A DNA stretch of 64,000 nucleotides, taken from contig NZ_FNTV01000001.1 of the NCBI RefSeq assembly GCF_900105965.1, positions 1,922,001 through 1,986,000 of the forward strand. Reading direction: 5' to 3'. Each line of letters opens with the position of its first letter. The first letter of the stretch is position 1. Made by a program: the position numbers and the translations under genes. Below, piece after piece: positions 8,678 to 17,349 of the stretch. This DNA comes from Arthrobacter alpinus (GTDB lineage: Bacteria > Actinomycetota > Actinomycetes > Actinomycetales > Micrococcaceae). A model generated the notes under the pieces. That model ran no database searches and was not told where the DNA came from. It saw nothing but the letters and a program-made list of their open reading frames with translations.

Positions 8678-9898
8678 TTGACCACCACCGCTCATCCAGG
8701 CGATGCCCTTTCCCGTCGACAAAAAATCATCTACGTCGTGGTCCTGGGGTTACTGACCGCCTTGGGCCCCTTCACGATCGACCTTTATCTGCCAGCTTTC
8801 CCGATTATTGAACACGAGATGGGCGTCACGGCCACCGCCGTCCAGTTGACCCTGACGGCCACCACGATCGGTTTCGCCGCTGGCCAGCTGGTGGTTGGCC
8901 CCTTCAGCGACAAGTTCGGGCGCCGCATGCCACTAATTTTGGCAACTGCACTGCACGTTGGCGCCTCGATTGGTGCTGCCATGTCCACCGACATCACCAT
9001 GTTGGGTGTTTTCCGCGTATTGCAGGGTATTGGTGCTGCCGGCGGCGGCGTGGTTGCCATGGCAATGATCCGTGACCTCTTCGGCGGTTACCGCTTGGTC
9101 CGCATGCTTTCCTACATGTCCTTGGTCAACGGCATGGCACCAATTCTGGCGCCCGTGATTGGCTCGCAGCTGTTGGGCATCATGGACTGGCCGGGGATCT
9201 TCTGGTTCCTGGCCGGCTACGGGGCGCTGGTGGTCGTCGCCGCCTTTGTGTTCATCATTGAAACCCTGCCGCCGGAAAAGCGCCAGTCCGACGGCGTGAG
9301 TGTCGCCGACCGCTACCGGGCCGTCTTCAGTGACAGGATCTTTGTGGGCACCCTCTTTGTAGGCGGGCTAAATTTTGCAGCGCTTTTCACCTACCTCTCA
9401 GCGTCCACGTTCCTTTTTCAAAAGACCTACGGCTTCACACCTCAGGAGTACGGCTACTTGTTCGCGGTGAACTCCCTTGGTGTGGTGGCCGGCGTCCAGG
9501 TGGCGTCACGGATTATGCGCCACACGGGGCCACAGTGGGTCATTGCCTGGGCCACAACAGCCCAAGTCGCCGCCGCAGCAGCCATGGTCATCTGCGATCA
9601 GCTCGGAGCAGGCCTGCTGGGCGTCATCATCCCGCTTTGGTTCTTCATCTGCGCCACAGGATTCATGTTCCCCTCCGTCCAGGTCATGGGGCTGGCGCGC
9701 AACGGCAAGCAGGCTGGCACCGCAGCATCCTTGCTTGGAGCGGCAACCTTTGGCTTCGCGGGGCTGATCACTCCCGTGGTGGGACTGGTGGGAGTCAAGA
9801 CCGCCACGCCCATGGCCCTGATCATGGGTGGCTCCATTCTGCTGGCCATGGCTGCGCTTTGGTTCATCGTCAAGCCGCGCACGGTTCCAAAGATCTAG
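8678..9898 (+). CDS. Bcr/CflA-family MFS multidrug exporter
   Basis: A 12-helix major-facilitator antiporter of about 406 residues. Helix 1 carries the Bcr/CflA family pattern LGPFTIDLYLPAFP, the loop between helices 2 and 3 has GPFSDKFGRR (the MFS motif A), and helix 4 has RVLQGIGAAGG. Family members export bicyclomycin, chloramphenicol, sulfonamides or small peptides by proton antiport. I favour the TTG at 8678, with GAGG about eight bases upstream and about 17 residues before helix 1; an ATG at 8588 in the same frame would add 30 residues. It stands alone and ends at a strong terminator. Confidence 0.88.
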   Translation: MTTTAHPGDALSRRQKIIYVVVLGLLTALGPFTIDLYLPAFPIIEHEMGVTATAVQLTLTATTIGFAAGQLVVGPFSDKFGRRMPLILATALHVGASIGAAMSTDITMLGVFRVLQGIGAAGGGVVAMAMIRDLFGGYRLVRMLSYMSLVNGMAPILAPVIGSQLLGIMDWPGIFWFLAGYGALVVVAAFVFIIETLPPEKRQSDGVSVADRYRAVFSDRIFVGTLFVGGLNFAALFTYLSASTFLFQKTYGFTPQEYGYLFAVNSLGVVAGVQVASRIMRHTGPQWVIAWATTAQVAAAAAMVICDQLGAGLLGVIIPLWFFICATGFMFPSVQVMGLARNGKQAGTAASLLGAATFGFAGLITPVVGLVGVKTATPMALIMGGSILLAMAALWFIVKPRTVPKI

Positions 9899-9909
9899 CC
9901 AACGGCACC

Positions 9910-9950
9910 AAGGGAGGCGGGCTTGCGCATGGCGCAGGCCCGCCTCCCTT
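9910..9950. terminator. bidirectional terminator between exporter and reductase genes
   Basis: Perfect 13-bp arms (AAGGGAGGCGGGC/GCCCGCCTCCCTT) enclose a loop that itself has GCGC/GCGC. It lies just beyond the exporter stop and 20 bases before the end of the convergent reductase gene. Confidence 0.8.
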
Positions 9951-9969
9951 CGTTTAATGGACCGCCCTT

Positions 9970-10662
9970 TCAGGGGCCCTCGAACCGCTCCGACATCGCA
10001 TACCGCAGCAGTACGGCACTGCCCATGGCCCTGGCCTCCACGAGCGAGGCGGGCCGATCGGCATTCCAGGGGAACGCGCCGTCGAACACCAGCCGCGGCG
10101 CTTGGGCGTCACCCACGAAGAACGGGGCCACCACCAGCTGGAGCTCGTCGGCCAGCCCCTCGGCAAGGAACTGGGTGAGGATGCTCTGCCCACCCTCCAC
10201 CATGAGTCGCCGCACGCCGCGGGCATGGAGGTCCTCGCTCAAGGCGGCCATCCACACGTGCTCACCGCCGTCGACCACGGTGGCCAGGGCACCGAGCCGT
10301 GCCCGTGCCGCGGCCACGCACGAACTCGCGCAGTACACAATCCGCCCGGCCTCCCCCGCCGTGAAGAACCCCGCGGCCGGGTCAAGCTGCGCACCGCCGG
10401 TCACGGTGACCTTCAGGGGCGACGGCGGCAGCCCCCGCTCCGACCGCCGCCCCTGCCGAGAACCGCTGCGCACCAATAGCCTTGGGTTGTCGCCGCGGAT
10501 GGTGCCGGCACCCACCATGATCGCGTCGCACGATGCCCGGACGGCATCCACCCGGTCAAAGTCGGCAGCGTTGGACAGCAGCAGGCGCTCACTCGTGGCG
10601 TCATCGATGTGGCCGTCGATCGACATGGCCACGCTGAGCAGGGTGTACGGGCGTTCAGCCAT
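9970..10662 (-). CDS. RibD C-terminal-domain (pyrimidine/dihydrofolate reductase-like) protein
   Basis: A 230-residue single-domain NADPH reductase of the RibD-C/DHFR-like fold. Features are the N-terminal strand TLLSVAMSIDGHIDD, the DAIMVGAGTIRGDNPRL segment that binds substrate and dinucleotide, and the late VRRLMVEGGQSILTQFLAEG helix. It has no deaminase domain, so it is not a complete RibD. I start it at the ATG at 10662, preceded by GGGGGAG, which overlaps the upstream UPF0104 gene by eight bases. Last gene of a tightly packed five-gene unit with a T-fold pterin-like protein, which suggests reduction of a pyrimidine or pterin intermediate. The substrate is unknown. Confidence 0.82.
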   Translation of the reverse strand: MAERPYTLLSVAMSIDGHIDDATSERLLLSNAADFDRVDAVRASCDAIMVGAGTIRGDNPRLLVRSGSRQGRRSERGLPPSPLKVTVTGGAQLDPAAGFFTAGEAGRIVYCASSCVAAARARLGALATVVDGGEHVWMAALSEDLHARGVRRLMVEGGQSILTQFLAEGLADELQLVVAPFFVGDAQAPRLVFDGAFPWNADRPASLVEARAMGSAVLLRYAMSERFEGP

Positions 10663-11629
10663 GCCGCACTCCCCCAGCAGCGCCCTGCCCGCGACGCATC
10701 GGGACGCGGTGCCTGTCCCGATGCAGCCACGCGACCAGCAGAACCACAGCCCCGGGCAGGCAGGCAGCCAGGGACAGCACGCCATAGACGACGGCGGCGC
10801 TCACCCCCTGTGCGGCGCCCAATCCCGCCGCCATGAAGGCCCATGCCGCCGCACCTTCCCGCGGCCCCCAGCCTGCAATGCTGGCCGGAACCGACATGGC
10901 CAGCAGCACCAACATGGCCAGCGGCAGCAGTTGCGCAGCCGTTGCGGTTGCTCCGGCAGCACCGGCCGCAATGAGGAAGATGGCCGTGTGCCCGGCAACA
11001 GCCCCAGTGGAAGCCAACACAATGCCCGGTGCCGCGCGCCGCGTCAGCAATCCGTGGCGGAGGTCGGAGGCCACTGCCGGCAGGACGCGTGCCCACCACC
11101 GGGCACCGGAGCTCGGCGGCCACAGGAGAAGGGCGGTCAGGGCGGCCGCAAGGGCCAACACGATCCACGCCAGGACCGCACCGAATCGGTGCAGGGGGGA
11201 CGGCAGCAGTGTCAGCACCAGCACGGCCAGCAGCAGCTGCACGCCCTGTCCGGCGGCGCGATCCCACGCCACGGCCCGCAGGCCGCCGCCGACGTTCCCG
11301 TCGCGGCTGCCCTGGTCGACGCCGCGGTGGATGTCGCCCAAAATCCCGCCAGGCAGCACGGAGTTCAGGAACTGTGATCGGTAATAGGCCGCCACGGCAG
11401 GCCCGAAAGGAAGGTATTGGCCCAGCCCCCGGGCCACGAGCTGCCAGCGCCAGGCACAGCACAGGGTAGTGCCCAGGGTGATCACCATGGCTGCGGCTAC
11501 AGCCCGTGCGTCCACGGCCATGATGCCGTCGATGAAAGGTCCCGAGCCGAGTTTCCAGACCAAGGCGGCCAGCACGGCGGCACCCACCAACGTCTGAAGC
11601 CATCCCAGCAGCACCCTCCGCCCGGGCAT
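10655..11629 (-). CDS. UPF0104 / lysylphosphatidylglycerol-synthase-type membrane protein
   Basis: A 324-residue polytopic protein with about eight hydrophobic helices, matching the lysylphosphatidylglycerol synthase transmembrane-domain family (flippase half only, with no aminoacyl transferase domain). The conserved YYRSQFLNSVLPGGILGD segment (near residues 75-92) is typical of the family. Members move or protect lipid-linked compounds across the membrane. The ATG at 11629 lies one base after the stop of the glycosyltransferase gene, and its end overlaps the reductase gene by eight bases. Context suggests export of a glycosylated lipid made by the neighbouring enzymes; that is inference. Confidence 0.78.
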   Translation of the reverse strand: MPGRRVLLGWLQTLVGAAVLAALVWKLGSGPFIDGIMAVDARAVAAAMVITLGTTLCCAWRWQLVARGLGQYLPFGPAVAAYYRSQFLNSVLPGGILGDIHRGVDQGSRDGNVGGGLRAVAWDRAAGQGVQLLLAVLVLTLLPSPLHRFGAVLAWIVLALAAALTALLLWPPSSGARWWARVLPAVASDLRHGLLTRRAAPGIVLASTGAVAGHTAIFLIAAGAAGATATAAQLLPLAMLVLLAMSVPASIAGWGPREGAAAWAFMAAGLGAAQGVSAAVVYGVLSLAACLPGAVVLLVAWLHRDRHRVPMRRGQGAAGGVRHG

Positions 11630-11630
11630 G

Positions 11631-12713
11631 TCAGTGCCGAACCTTTGCGCGTTCAGGGGTGGTGGCCAGCGGTTCGAGCAGGCCGGCCAGTGTGGCCGCG
11701 GCAGCGTCCCAGCTCGGCAGCGTGTCCCGGCGTTCCAGGGCAGCTTCGCGCAGGGAGCGCCGCAGCACCGCGTCCTCGAGCCAGCGGCGAAGTGCCCCGG
11801 CGAGCGCGGCGCGGTCTCCTGGCGGTACCAGCAGGCCCGGCACGGAACCCGAGGAGCTTTTTCCCAGTGCCTCCGGCACGCCGCCGGTGTTGCTGGCAAG
11901 GGCGGGGAGCCCGTGCGCCAGTGCCTCGGCTACCACCATGCCGTAACTTTCCTGTTGGGAGGCCAGGATCAGGGCATCAGATGCCGTGTACCTGCGGCCA
12001 AGGTCCGCCCGGGTGAGCGGCCCCGACCAGTGCAGCCGCTCCGCGATGCCTGCATCCTCGGCCTGCTGGCGCAGTTTGTCCATCAGTCCCGGTTCCAGGT
12101 CCGCGGCACCGGCAAAGCTGCAGCTCCAATCAAGCCCGGCCACCTCTGCAAGGGCATCGATCAACACGCCGTGGCCCTTGTTGGCCGTCACGGCCGCGAC
12201 GCACAGCAGCGCTCCGCCACCTGATGTCCCCTGCGCCACTGGTCCCCGGTCAGTGCCTGGCTCCAAGACCAGGATGCCTTGGGGTGGGACGCCGTGCCGG
12301 GCCACGATCTTGTCCCGGGTCCAGTCGCTTGTGGTGACCACGGCCGCCGCCTGGCGCAGTGCCGCACGTTCGAGCGCAAGCCGCGGGCCGACGTCGTCCG
12401 CGGAAGCCAGCAGCATGTGGACTAGCACCACGAGCCGCACCCTGGCTGCGGTCGCGGCCGGGACGGCGCTGGCCAGTGCCACCAGGCTGTCCACGAGCAC
12501 CACGGCTCCGTCCGGCAGGCCTGCAAGCAGCCGCGGGAGCGCCCCGGCGTCGCAAGGAGCGGGCCTGGGCCAGCTGCCGGGCAAATGGTGTTCCACGACG
12601 TGCCAGCCCCCGGCGGCCAGTGCCGTCGCGATCCTCCGGTCAAAGTAGTTGCCTCCGCTGGGCCGTGACGGGTTGTCGATGCCCGCGGGGACCACCAAGT
12701 GAACGGTTGTCAC
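11631..12713 (-). CDS. GT4 family glycosyltransferase
   Basis: A 360-residue GT-B enzyme. The N-terminus [20 protein letters not shown] resembles glycogen-synthase-type acceptor domains. The donor domain has [20 protein letters not shown] and the EX7E motif (ESYGMVVAE). It would transfer a sugar from a nucleotide donor to an unknown acceptor at the membrane. The GTG start overlaps the stop of the pterin-synthase-like gene by four bases (GTGA), and one base separates it from the membrane protein gene behind it, so the group is translated as a unit. It differs clearly from the GT4 gene at 4623-5828 and is richer in G+C. Confidence 0.85.
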   Translation of the reverse strand: MTTVHLVVPAGIDNPSRPSGGNYFDRRIATALAAGGWHVVEHHLPGSWPRPAPCDAGALPRLLAGLPDGAVVLVDSLVALASAVPAATAARVRLVVLVHMLLASADDVGPRLALERAALRQAAAVVTTSDWTRDKIVARHGVPPQGILVLEPGTDRGPVAQGTSGGGALLCVAAVTANKGHGVLIDALAEVAGLDWSCSFAGAADLEPGLMDKLRQQAEDAGIAERLHWSGPLTRADLGRRYTASDALILASQQESYGMVVAEALAHGLPALASNTGGVPEALGKSSSGSVPGLLVPPGDRAALAGALRRWLEDAVLRRSLREAALERRDTLPSWDAAAATLAGLLEPLATTPERAKVRH

Positions 12714-13108
12714 AGGGCACGCTCGTAGCTGGCCCAGGCGATGTGCGACTCGCGCAGGGTCACGGTGACGCCTGCGAGCCCGGACGCGCCGGGGCCAAAT
12801 GCGCCGGCGTGGATCCGCACGGCAAGGCGGTCCGCAACTGTCTTGGCGAGCACCTCGGTGGTGGTGTTGATGCCGGCGAAGTCACCATCGTCGTCCAGGT
12901 TGCGGTAGCCCAGCGCCTCCACGATGGAGCGCAGCTCGGCTGCGGCGGTGCCGATGTCAACCACTGTGCTGTTGGCGTCGAGCTCCTCACGTGTGAACGT
13001 TGCATCGATGATGTAGGTGGCCCCGTGCAACCGCTGGGCCGGGCCGAACGCCTCGCCGTTGAAGCTGTGGGCGATCATCATGTGGTCGCGGACGCTCACG
13101 CTGAACAT
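12710..13108 (-). CDS. 6-pyruvoyl-tetrahydropterin synthase/QueD-like T-fold protein, degenerate active site
   Basis: A 132-residue T-fold protein of the PTPS/6-carboxytetrahydropterin synthase family. The N-terminal strand [17 protein letters not shown] keeps one zinc-ligand His, and the C-terminal [10 protein letters not shown] keeps the substrate-anchoring Glu. The usual C-x3-HGH motif reads AQRLHGATY: the catalytic Cys is Ala and the last zinc His is Ala. It is therefore unlikely to be a standard QueD or PTPS and may bind a pterin-like or other substrate differently. The ATG at 13108 follows the dehydrogenase stop by four bases with AAGGTG upstream. It overlaps the glycosyltransferase start. 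No other queuosine or folate gene is nearby. Confidence 0.82.
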   Translation of the reverse strand: MFSVSVRDHMMIAHSFNGEAFGPAQRLHGATYIIDATFTREELDANSTVVDIGTAAAELRSIVEALGYRNLDDDGDFAGINTTTEVLAKTVADRLAVRIHAGAFGPGASGLAGVTVTLRESHIAWASYERAL

Positions 13109-13112
13109 GGCA

Positions 13113-14174
13113 TCACCTTTCCGTTCCGGCCGGGGCGGGCACGGCTGCTGGGTTGTCCGGGACCGCTGTGCCGTTCGCGGACGCGGTTCCGTAAGAGATG
13201 GTGTGGCACAGGGCATCCAGCCGTCCGTCGGCGAGCCTGGCCATGACGTCCGGAAGTTCGCTGAACCTTGAGGTGCCCGTGGTGAGCGCATCAAAGGCCG
13301 GGTCGCGCAGCAATTCCAGCGCCAGCTCAAGGCGGCGCCCCTGGGTGCGGTTGCGCCTCCGGGCCGGGGCCACCGACCCCACCTGGCTGGAGCGGATGGC
13401 GAGCCGTGAGGAGTGGAAGTTTCCGCCGAGGTTCAGCGTTGCGGGGGCGTCTCCGTACCAGCTCAGTTCAATGACTTCCCCCTCGGGTGCCAGCCGATCC
13501 AGGCAGAGCTGCAGCCCTGCGGAACTGCCGCTGGTGTGGAAGGCGAGGTCCCAGCCCGCTGGCCCTCCGGCGTCGTCCGGCAGTGAGAAGCCCGCTCCCA
13601 TGGCGGCAGCGACCGTGGACTTGGCCGGGTCCACATCCACAAGCTCCACCTGGACCCCGGGAATGCCGGCCAGCAGACGCGCAACGGCACAGCCCACCAT
13701 GCCTGCGCCCACCACCCCGATCCTGTCCCCCACCATCGGCGCCGCATCCCACAGGGCATTCACGGCAGTCTCCACGGTGCCGGCGAGCACGGCGCGGCGG
13801 GCAGGGACGCCGTCGGGCACCACATGGACCGCGGATTCGGGCACCACATAGGCGCTTTGGTGCGGAAAAAGGCAGAACACGGTACGGCCCAGCAGCCCCA
13901 CCGGACCCTGCTCCACAATGCCCACATTGAGGTAGCCATACTTCACGGGGCCGGGGAAGACTCCGGACTGGAACGGGGCTCTCATGATCTCCCGCTGTCC
14001 GGCAGGCACGCCGCCGCGGTGCACCAGCATTTCACTGGCCCGGCTGATGCCGCTGAACAAAGTACGGACCAGGACCTGCCCGGGTTCCGGATCGGCCAGC
14101 CGCTCGGCGCGGATCAATCCCATGCCGGGCTCCTGAAGCCAGTAGGCAAGCGCGTCTCGGTCCACTGGGCTCAC
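13113..14174 (-). CDS. zinc-binding-dehydrogenase (MDR) family oxidoreductase
   Basis: A 353-residue medium-chain dehydrogenase/reductase. A GroES-like N-terminal domain ([14 protein letters not shown]) is followed by a Rossmann domain with the NAD(P) motif [16 protein letters not shown] and the acidic residue VELVDVDP that favours NAD. The usual catalytic-zinc Cys after the SGI motif is missing, and there is no four-Cys structural zinc loop, so it is probably zinc-free. First gene of the five-gene unit. The start is uncertain: the GTG at 14174 has AGGGA almost touching it, and a second GTG at 14165 has better spacing. An 80-base gap separates it from the divergent fusion gene. Confidence 0.82.
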   Translation of the reverse strand: MSPVDRDALAYWLQEPGMGLIRAERLADPEPGQVLVRTLFSGISRASEMLVHRGGVPAGQREIMRAPFQSGVFPGPVKYGYLNVGIVEQGPVGLLGRTVFCLFPHQSAYVVPESAVHVVPDGVPARRAVLAGTVETAVNALWDAAPMVGDRIGVVGAGMVGCAVARLLAGIPGVQVELVDVDPAKSTVAAAMGAGFSLPDDAGGPAGWDLAFHTSGSSAGLQLCLDRLAPEGEVIELSWYGDAPATLNLGGNFHSSRLAIRSSQVGSVAPARRRNRTQGRRLELALELLRDPAFDALTTGTSRFSELPDVMARLADGRLDALCHTISYGTASANGTAVPDNPAAVPAPAGTER

Positions 14175-14254
14175 ATCCCTGGCTCGAATTTACGGGTTCG
14201 GCCCCGCAATTGCCCCTATCCTAATACTGTTGGGGTTCTTGGGTTGGAGGAACA
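14175..14254. promoter_or_regulatory. divergent promoter region of the pterin-like/glycolipid block
   Basis: An 80-base gap between divergent start codons must hold both promoters. The stretch CCTATCCTAATACTG (around 14216-14230) is its only A/T-rich part and contains a TAATAC that could serve as a -10 element for the plus strand. The shared control region supports joint regulation of both sides. Confidence 0.45.
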
Positions 14255-16729
14255 GTGCGAACTGTGCACCACGGTCCTGCCGCTGGCTTCGCATGCCAGG
14301 TGTTGCTGCTGGCTGCGCTGGCGGCAACCATCGGCCTGGGCTCCGCGGGCTGGGTCACGGGCTTGGTGTACGCAATGGCCGTGTGGGCCGTGCTCGCTTC
14401 GGCGCTCATGAAGCGCGGTTTCGGGTTCGGCCCGGCCGACTGGGTCACGGCATTCCGCGCCGTCCTGGCCGGCGGCGCTGCCGCCCTCGTGGCCGATTCC
14501 TTTTACTCACCCATCGCATTGCCGGCCCTCATTGCACTGTCCGCAGGCACCATCGTGCTCGACGCCGTGGACGGCAAAGTTGCCCGCAGCACGCGTACGA
14601 CGTCGGCACTCGGCGCACGCTTTGACATGGAAGTTGACGCTTTCCTCATCCTTGCACTGAGCGTCTATGTGGCACCCGGAGTGGGCGGCTGGGTGCTGTT
14701 GATCGGTGCCGCCCGGTACCTGTTGGTGGCCGCTGGCTGGTTCCTGCCCTGGCTGCGCGCTTCAGCCCCGCCCCGTTATTGGAACAAGGTGGTGGCAGCA
14801 GGGGTGGGCATTGCACTGACCATCGCGGCCGCCGGGGTGCTGCCCAGTCCCCTGGCGGCCGGCATGCTACTCGCGGCCCTGGCGATACTGGCCGAATCCT
14901 TTGGCCGGGAAGCCTGGTGGCTGTGGCGGCACCGCAGGGAGCACCCGGGAAAGGTCGCCGTGCCGCCGCGCGTGTTGACCATCACGGCCGCCGTGGCCGT
15001 CTGGTGTGTTCTCTCCGCGCCGGCAAACCTGGCGGCGACAACACCGGCGGCACTGGCCACCATCCCACTCGAGGGAATCGTGCTGCTCAGCGGGGCCCTG
15101 TTCCTGCCGGCGCGCCTGCTGAGACCCTTTGCTGTGGCGGGCGGGCTGCTGTTGGCGGGCCTGCTGGTTATGAAAGCACTGAACACCGGCTTTGAATCGA
15201 CTTTTGGGCGCGGTTTTGACCCCGCCAACGACTGGTACTACCTGGGCCCCGGGGCTGGCGTTCTGGGTGACTCGATCGGGCAGGCTGGGGCCATCGCCAT
15301 TGTGTGCCTGGCAGTGGCGTTCGTGGCCACCTCGCTGTTCCTGATGCCCCGGGCCACGCTGCGGCTGGTCCGGGCCGTGGCCGGAAACCGCAGGGCTTGG
15401 CTGCGGCCCTGGGCCGTGCTCGGCGCGGCCGGGCTGCTTGTTGCGGCGGCGGGGCTGGCATGGGCGCCCGGAGCGCCGGTGGCATCCGGCGGCTCATCCG
15501 GCTTTGTCGCAAGCCAGGTACGCCAGCTGCAGCGCGACCTGGCCGACAGGGGTGCATTCGCCGAAGAAATATCCCACGACCCTTTCTTCGGATCTGGCAG
15601 CGGGGCCGCGGGACCGCCCACTACCGGCGGAATGCCGGTCGCCGGCGGAGGGCAGGCTGCGGGAGGGCTGCTGTCCGGGCTCCGGGGCAAGGACGTGCTG
15701 TTCGTGTTTGTTGAGAGTTACGGGCGGTCCGCCGTGGAGGGGTCTTCCTTTTCCCCCGGCATCAAGGGCGTGCTCACGGCCGGAACCGCCCAGCTGGAGG
15801 CAGCGGGCTTTGCTTCACGGAGTGCGTTCCTGTCCTCGCCAACGCTGGGCGGTGCCAGCTGGCTGGCCCATTCAACCCTGCAGTCCGGGGTGTGGGTCAA
15901 CAGCCAGCAGCGCTACAACCAGCTGCTCACCAGCGGACGGATGACCCTGTCGGGTGCGTTCCATAAAGCGGGCTGGCGCACCGTCTTCGACATCCCTTCG
16001 AACAACACGGACTGGCCCCAGGGCAAGGCCTTCTACGGCTTTGATGCGCTCTACGATTCACGCAATGTGGGGTATGCGGGTCCCAAGTTCAGCTATGCCA
16101 CGATGCCTGACGAGTATGTTTTGTCGGCATTCCAGCAGCTGGAGCTTTCCCCGGCGCCGCGCTCCCCCGTTATGGCCGAGCTGGACCTGGTCTCAAGCCA
16201 CACTCCATGGACACCGCTGCCTGAGCCCGTGCCGTGGGGTGACGTTGGCGATGGCAGCGTGTTCAACGGCATGCCCGAGCGCGGCACCACCCCGGAGTCT
16301 GTGGCCGGCGACACGGTAAGGGCGCGCGCCCTCTACGGCGAGTCGATCGAATATTCGCTCAATACCGTCTTTTCCTTCGTGGCCGCACACCCGGACCCGG
16401 ACCTGGTCTTGGTGGTCCTGGGCGACCATCAACCAGCCCCTGAGGTTTCCGGCGGCATTGGCGGCCACGACGTTCCGGTGTCGATCATTTCCGCGGATCC
16501 GGCAGTGCTGGCAGGAATCTCGCCCTGGGGCTGGCAGGATGGCATGCTGCCGGCCCCCGACGCCCCTGTGTGGCCCATGAGTGATTTCCGCGACAACTTC
16601 ATGGCAGCCTACAGCGGCAACGCCACAAGCCGTGACTCAGCTTCCTTCACCGAAGGTGGGAAGCCGCCGATGCCCGCGGCGCCAGGGGATGCCGGCGCTC
16701 AAGTGCCAGTCCCGCGAGACCCAGGATGA
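14255..16729 (+). CDS. fusion of CDP-alcohol phosphotransferase and sulfatase-type membrane enzyme
   Basis: One 824-residue frame holds two enzymes. Residues about 50-215 form a CDP-alcohol phosphatidyltransferase with every signature position (D103, D106, G107, A110, R111, G120, D124, D128). Residues about 240-430 add more membrane helices. Residues about 470-790 form an alkaline-phosphatase/sulfatase-superfamily domain, outside the membrane by the helix pattern. It has VFVESYGRS with metal-ligand Glu near 486, SPTLGGASW with a Thr at 530 as possible nucleophile, LGDHQP (D724, H725) and GGHDVP (H738). LtaS and phosphoethanolamine transferases have this layout. It may make a phospholipid and then transfer or remove its phospho-alcohol head group. 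The last 83 bases overlap a convergent gene. Confidence 0.85.
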   Translation: MRTVHHGPAAGFACQVLLLAALAATIGLGSAGWVTGLVYAMAVWAVLASALMKRGFGFGPADWVTAFRAVLAGGAAALVADSFYSPIALPALIALSAGTIVLDAVDGKVARSTRTTSALGARFDMEVDAFLILALSVYVAPGVGGWVLLIGAARYLLVAAGWFLPWLRASAPPRYWNKVVAAGVGIALTIAAAGVLPSPLAAGMLLAALAILAESFGREAWWLWRHRREHPGKVAVPPRVLTITAAVAVWCVLSAPANLAATTPAALATIPLEGIVLLSGALFLPARLLRPFAVAGGLLLAGLLVMKALNTGFESTFGRGFDPANDWYYLGPGAGVLGDSIGQAGAIAIVCLAVAFVATSLFLMPRATLRLVRAVAGNRRAWLRPWAVLGAAGLLVAAAGLAWAPGAPVASGGSSGFVASQVRQLQRDLADRGAFAEEISHDPFFGSGSGAAGPPTTGGMPVAGGGQAAGGLLSGLRGKDVLFVFVESYGRSAVEGSSFSPGIKGVLTAGTAQLEAAGFASRSAFLSSPTLGGASWLAHSTLQSGVWVNSQQRYNQLLTSGRMTLSGAFHKAGWRTVFDIPSNNTDWPQGKAFYGFDALYDSRNVGYAGPKFSYATMPDEYVLSAFQQLELSPAPRSPVMAELDLVSSHTPWTPLPEPVPWGDVGDGSVFNGMPERGTTPESVAGDTVRARALYGESIEYSLNTVFSFVAAHPDPDLVLVVLGDHQPAPEVSGGIGGHDVPVSIISADPAVLAGISPWGWQDGMLPAPDAPVWPMSDFRDNFMAAYSGNATSRDSASFTEGGKPPMPAAPGDAGAQVPVPRDPG

Positions 16730-17039
16730 TGGCAGCAATTTCCACGCCGGCGGCCGTGAAGATGATCCAACCGGTCCAGTGCTCGTGCACACCAAAGAGG
16801 CCAACAGTGGCGGAAATGATGAAGGCGCCGAGCGTCGAGGCACCAAAGAGCACGGTCAGGGCCAGGGGGATCCAGTGCCGCCAGAAAAGCAGCAGCAGGG
16901 CGATGACCACGCCGCCGCCAAAGTTCAGCAGCATGGCGGGAGCCATTAAGGCATTGTCCCTGAACACGACCCACCATTGTTCAAGGTGGATAAGGGCTGA
17001 AACAAAGACGACCACAGCAGCCAGGATTCGTATCAACAT
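16647..17039 (-). CDS. four-helix membrane protein of unknown function
   Basis: A 130-residue protein with four hydrophobic helices: ILAAVVVFVSALIHLEQWW, then one around LLNFGGGVVIALLLLFW, one around ALTVLFGASTLGAFIISATV, and one around WIIFTAAGVEIAAIILGLAG. It has an early HLEQWW motif and resembles small actinobacterial membrane proteins with no assigned role. The ATG at 17039 has GGAGAG about ten bases upstream; a longer frame runs back through a tRNA and is spurious. Its last 83 bases are antisense to the end of the phosphotransferase-sulfatase fusion. Confidence 0.7.
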   Translation of the reverse strand: MLIRILAAVVVFVSALIHLEQWWVVFRDNALMAPAMLLNFGGGVVIALLLLFWRHWIPLALTVLFGASTLGAFIISATVGLFGVHEHWTGWIIFTAAGVEIAAIILGLAGLALERRHPLAPRASAASHLR

Positions 17040-17153
17040 GGCCGGGCTCTCCTTCTGTCGACAAGAGGACTTTACAGGACAGGTGTGGCGAACCGCGCCT
17101 GATTCCCAGTTTATTCCTGATGGCTCGCCGGAAGAAGAGTCAGCCCGGAAACG

Positions 17154-17196
17154 CAAAAGAACCTCCGCATTCACATGGAATGTGGAGGTTCTTTTG
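17154..17196. terminator. intrinsic terminator after the first tRNA-Asn
   Basis: The stem AAAAGAACCTCC/GGAGGTTCTTTT, with an inner CATTC/GAATG pairing, forms a hairpin flanked by A- and T-runs on both strands. On the minus strand it begins eight bases after the tRNA 3' end. Confidence 0.85.
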
Positions 17197-17203
17197 TAGG
17201 ATG

Positions 17204-17276
17204 CTCCCCCACCTGGACTTGAACCAGGAACCTTTCGATTAACAGTCGAACGCTCTGCCAATTGAGCTATAGGGGA
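17204..17276 (-). tRNA. tRNA-Asn (GUU), copy 1
   Basis: The minus strand gives a full cloverleaf. The acceptor TCCCCTA pairs with TGGGGGA, the D-arm is GCTCAATTGGCAGAGC, the anticodon loop CTGTTAA carries GTT, and the T-arm has GGTTCAAGTCC. The discriminator is G and CCA is not encoded. Identical in sequence to the second copy 195 bases away. Confidence 0.96.
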
Positions 17277-17349
17277 TTGAAGCGATATAAATCTTAGCAG
17301 CAAATACTGATAAAAATCAAAACCGCGATTTTCTCCGCACGAGAACAAT

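Noticed and set aside
9923..11377. 484-residue open frame on the plus strand opposite the reductase and UPF0104 genes
   Set aside because: It is rich in Ser/Arg/Pro/Thr, has no domain and is the antisense shadow of two well-supported genes in G+C-rich DNA.
10413..11603. 396-residue minus-strand frame overlapping the reductase and UPF0104 genes in another frame
   Set aside because: Composed mostly of Gly/Arg/Ala/Pro; the alternative frames encode recognised families.
12710..13108. Queuosine (QueD) gene
   Set aside because: The catalytic Cys and one zinc His are absent and no queC/queE/queF homologue lies nearby.
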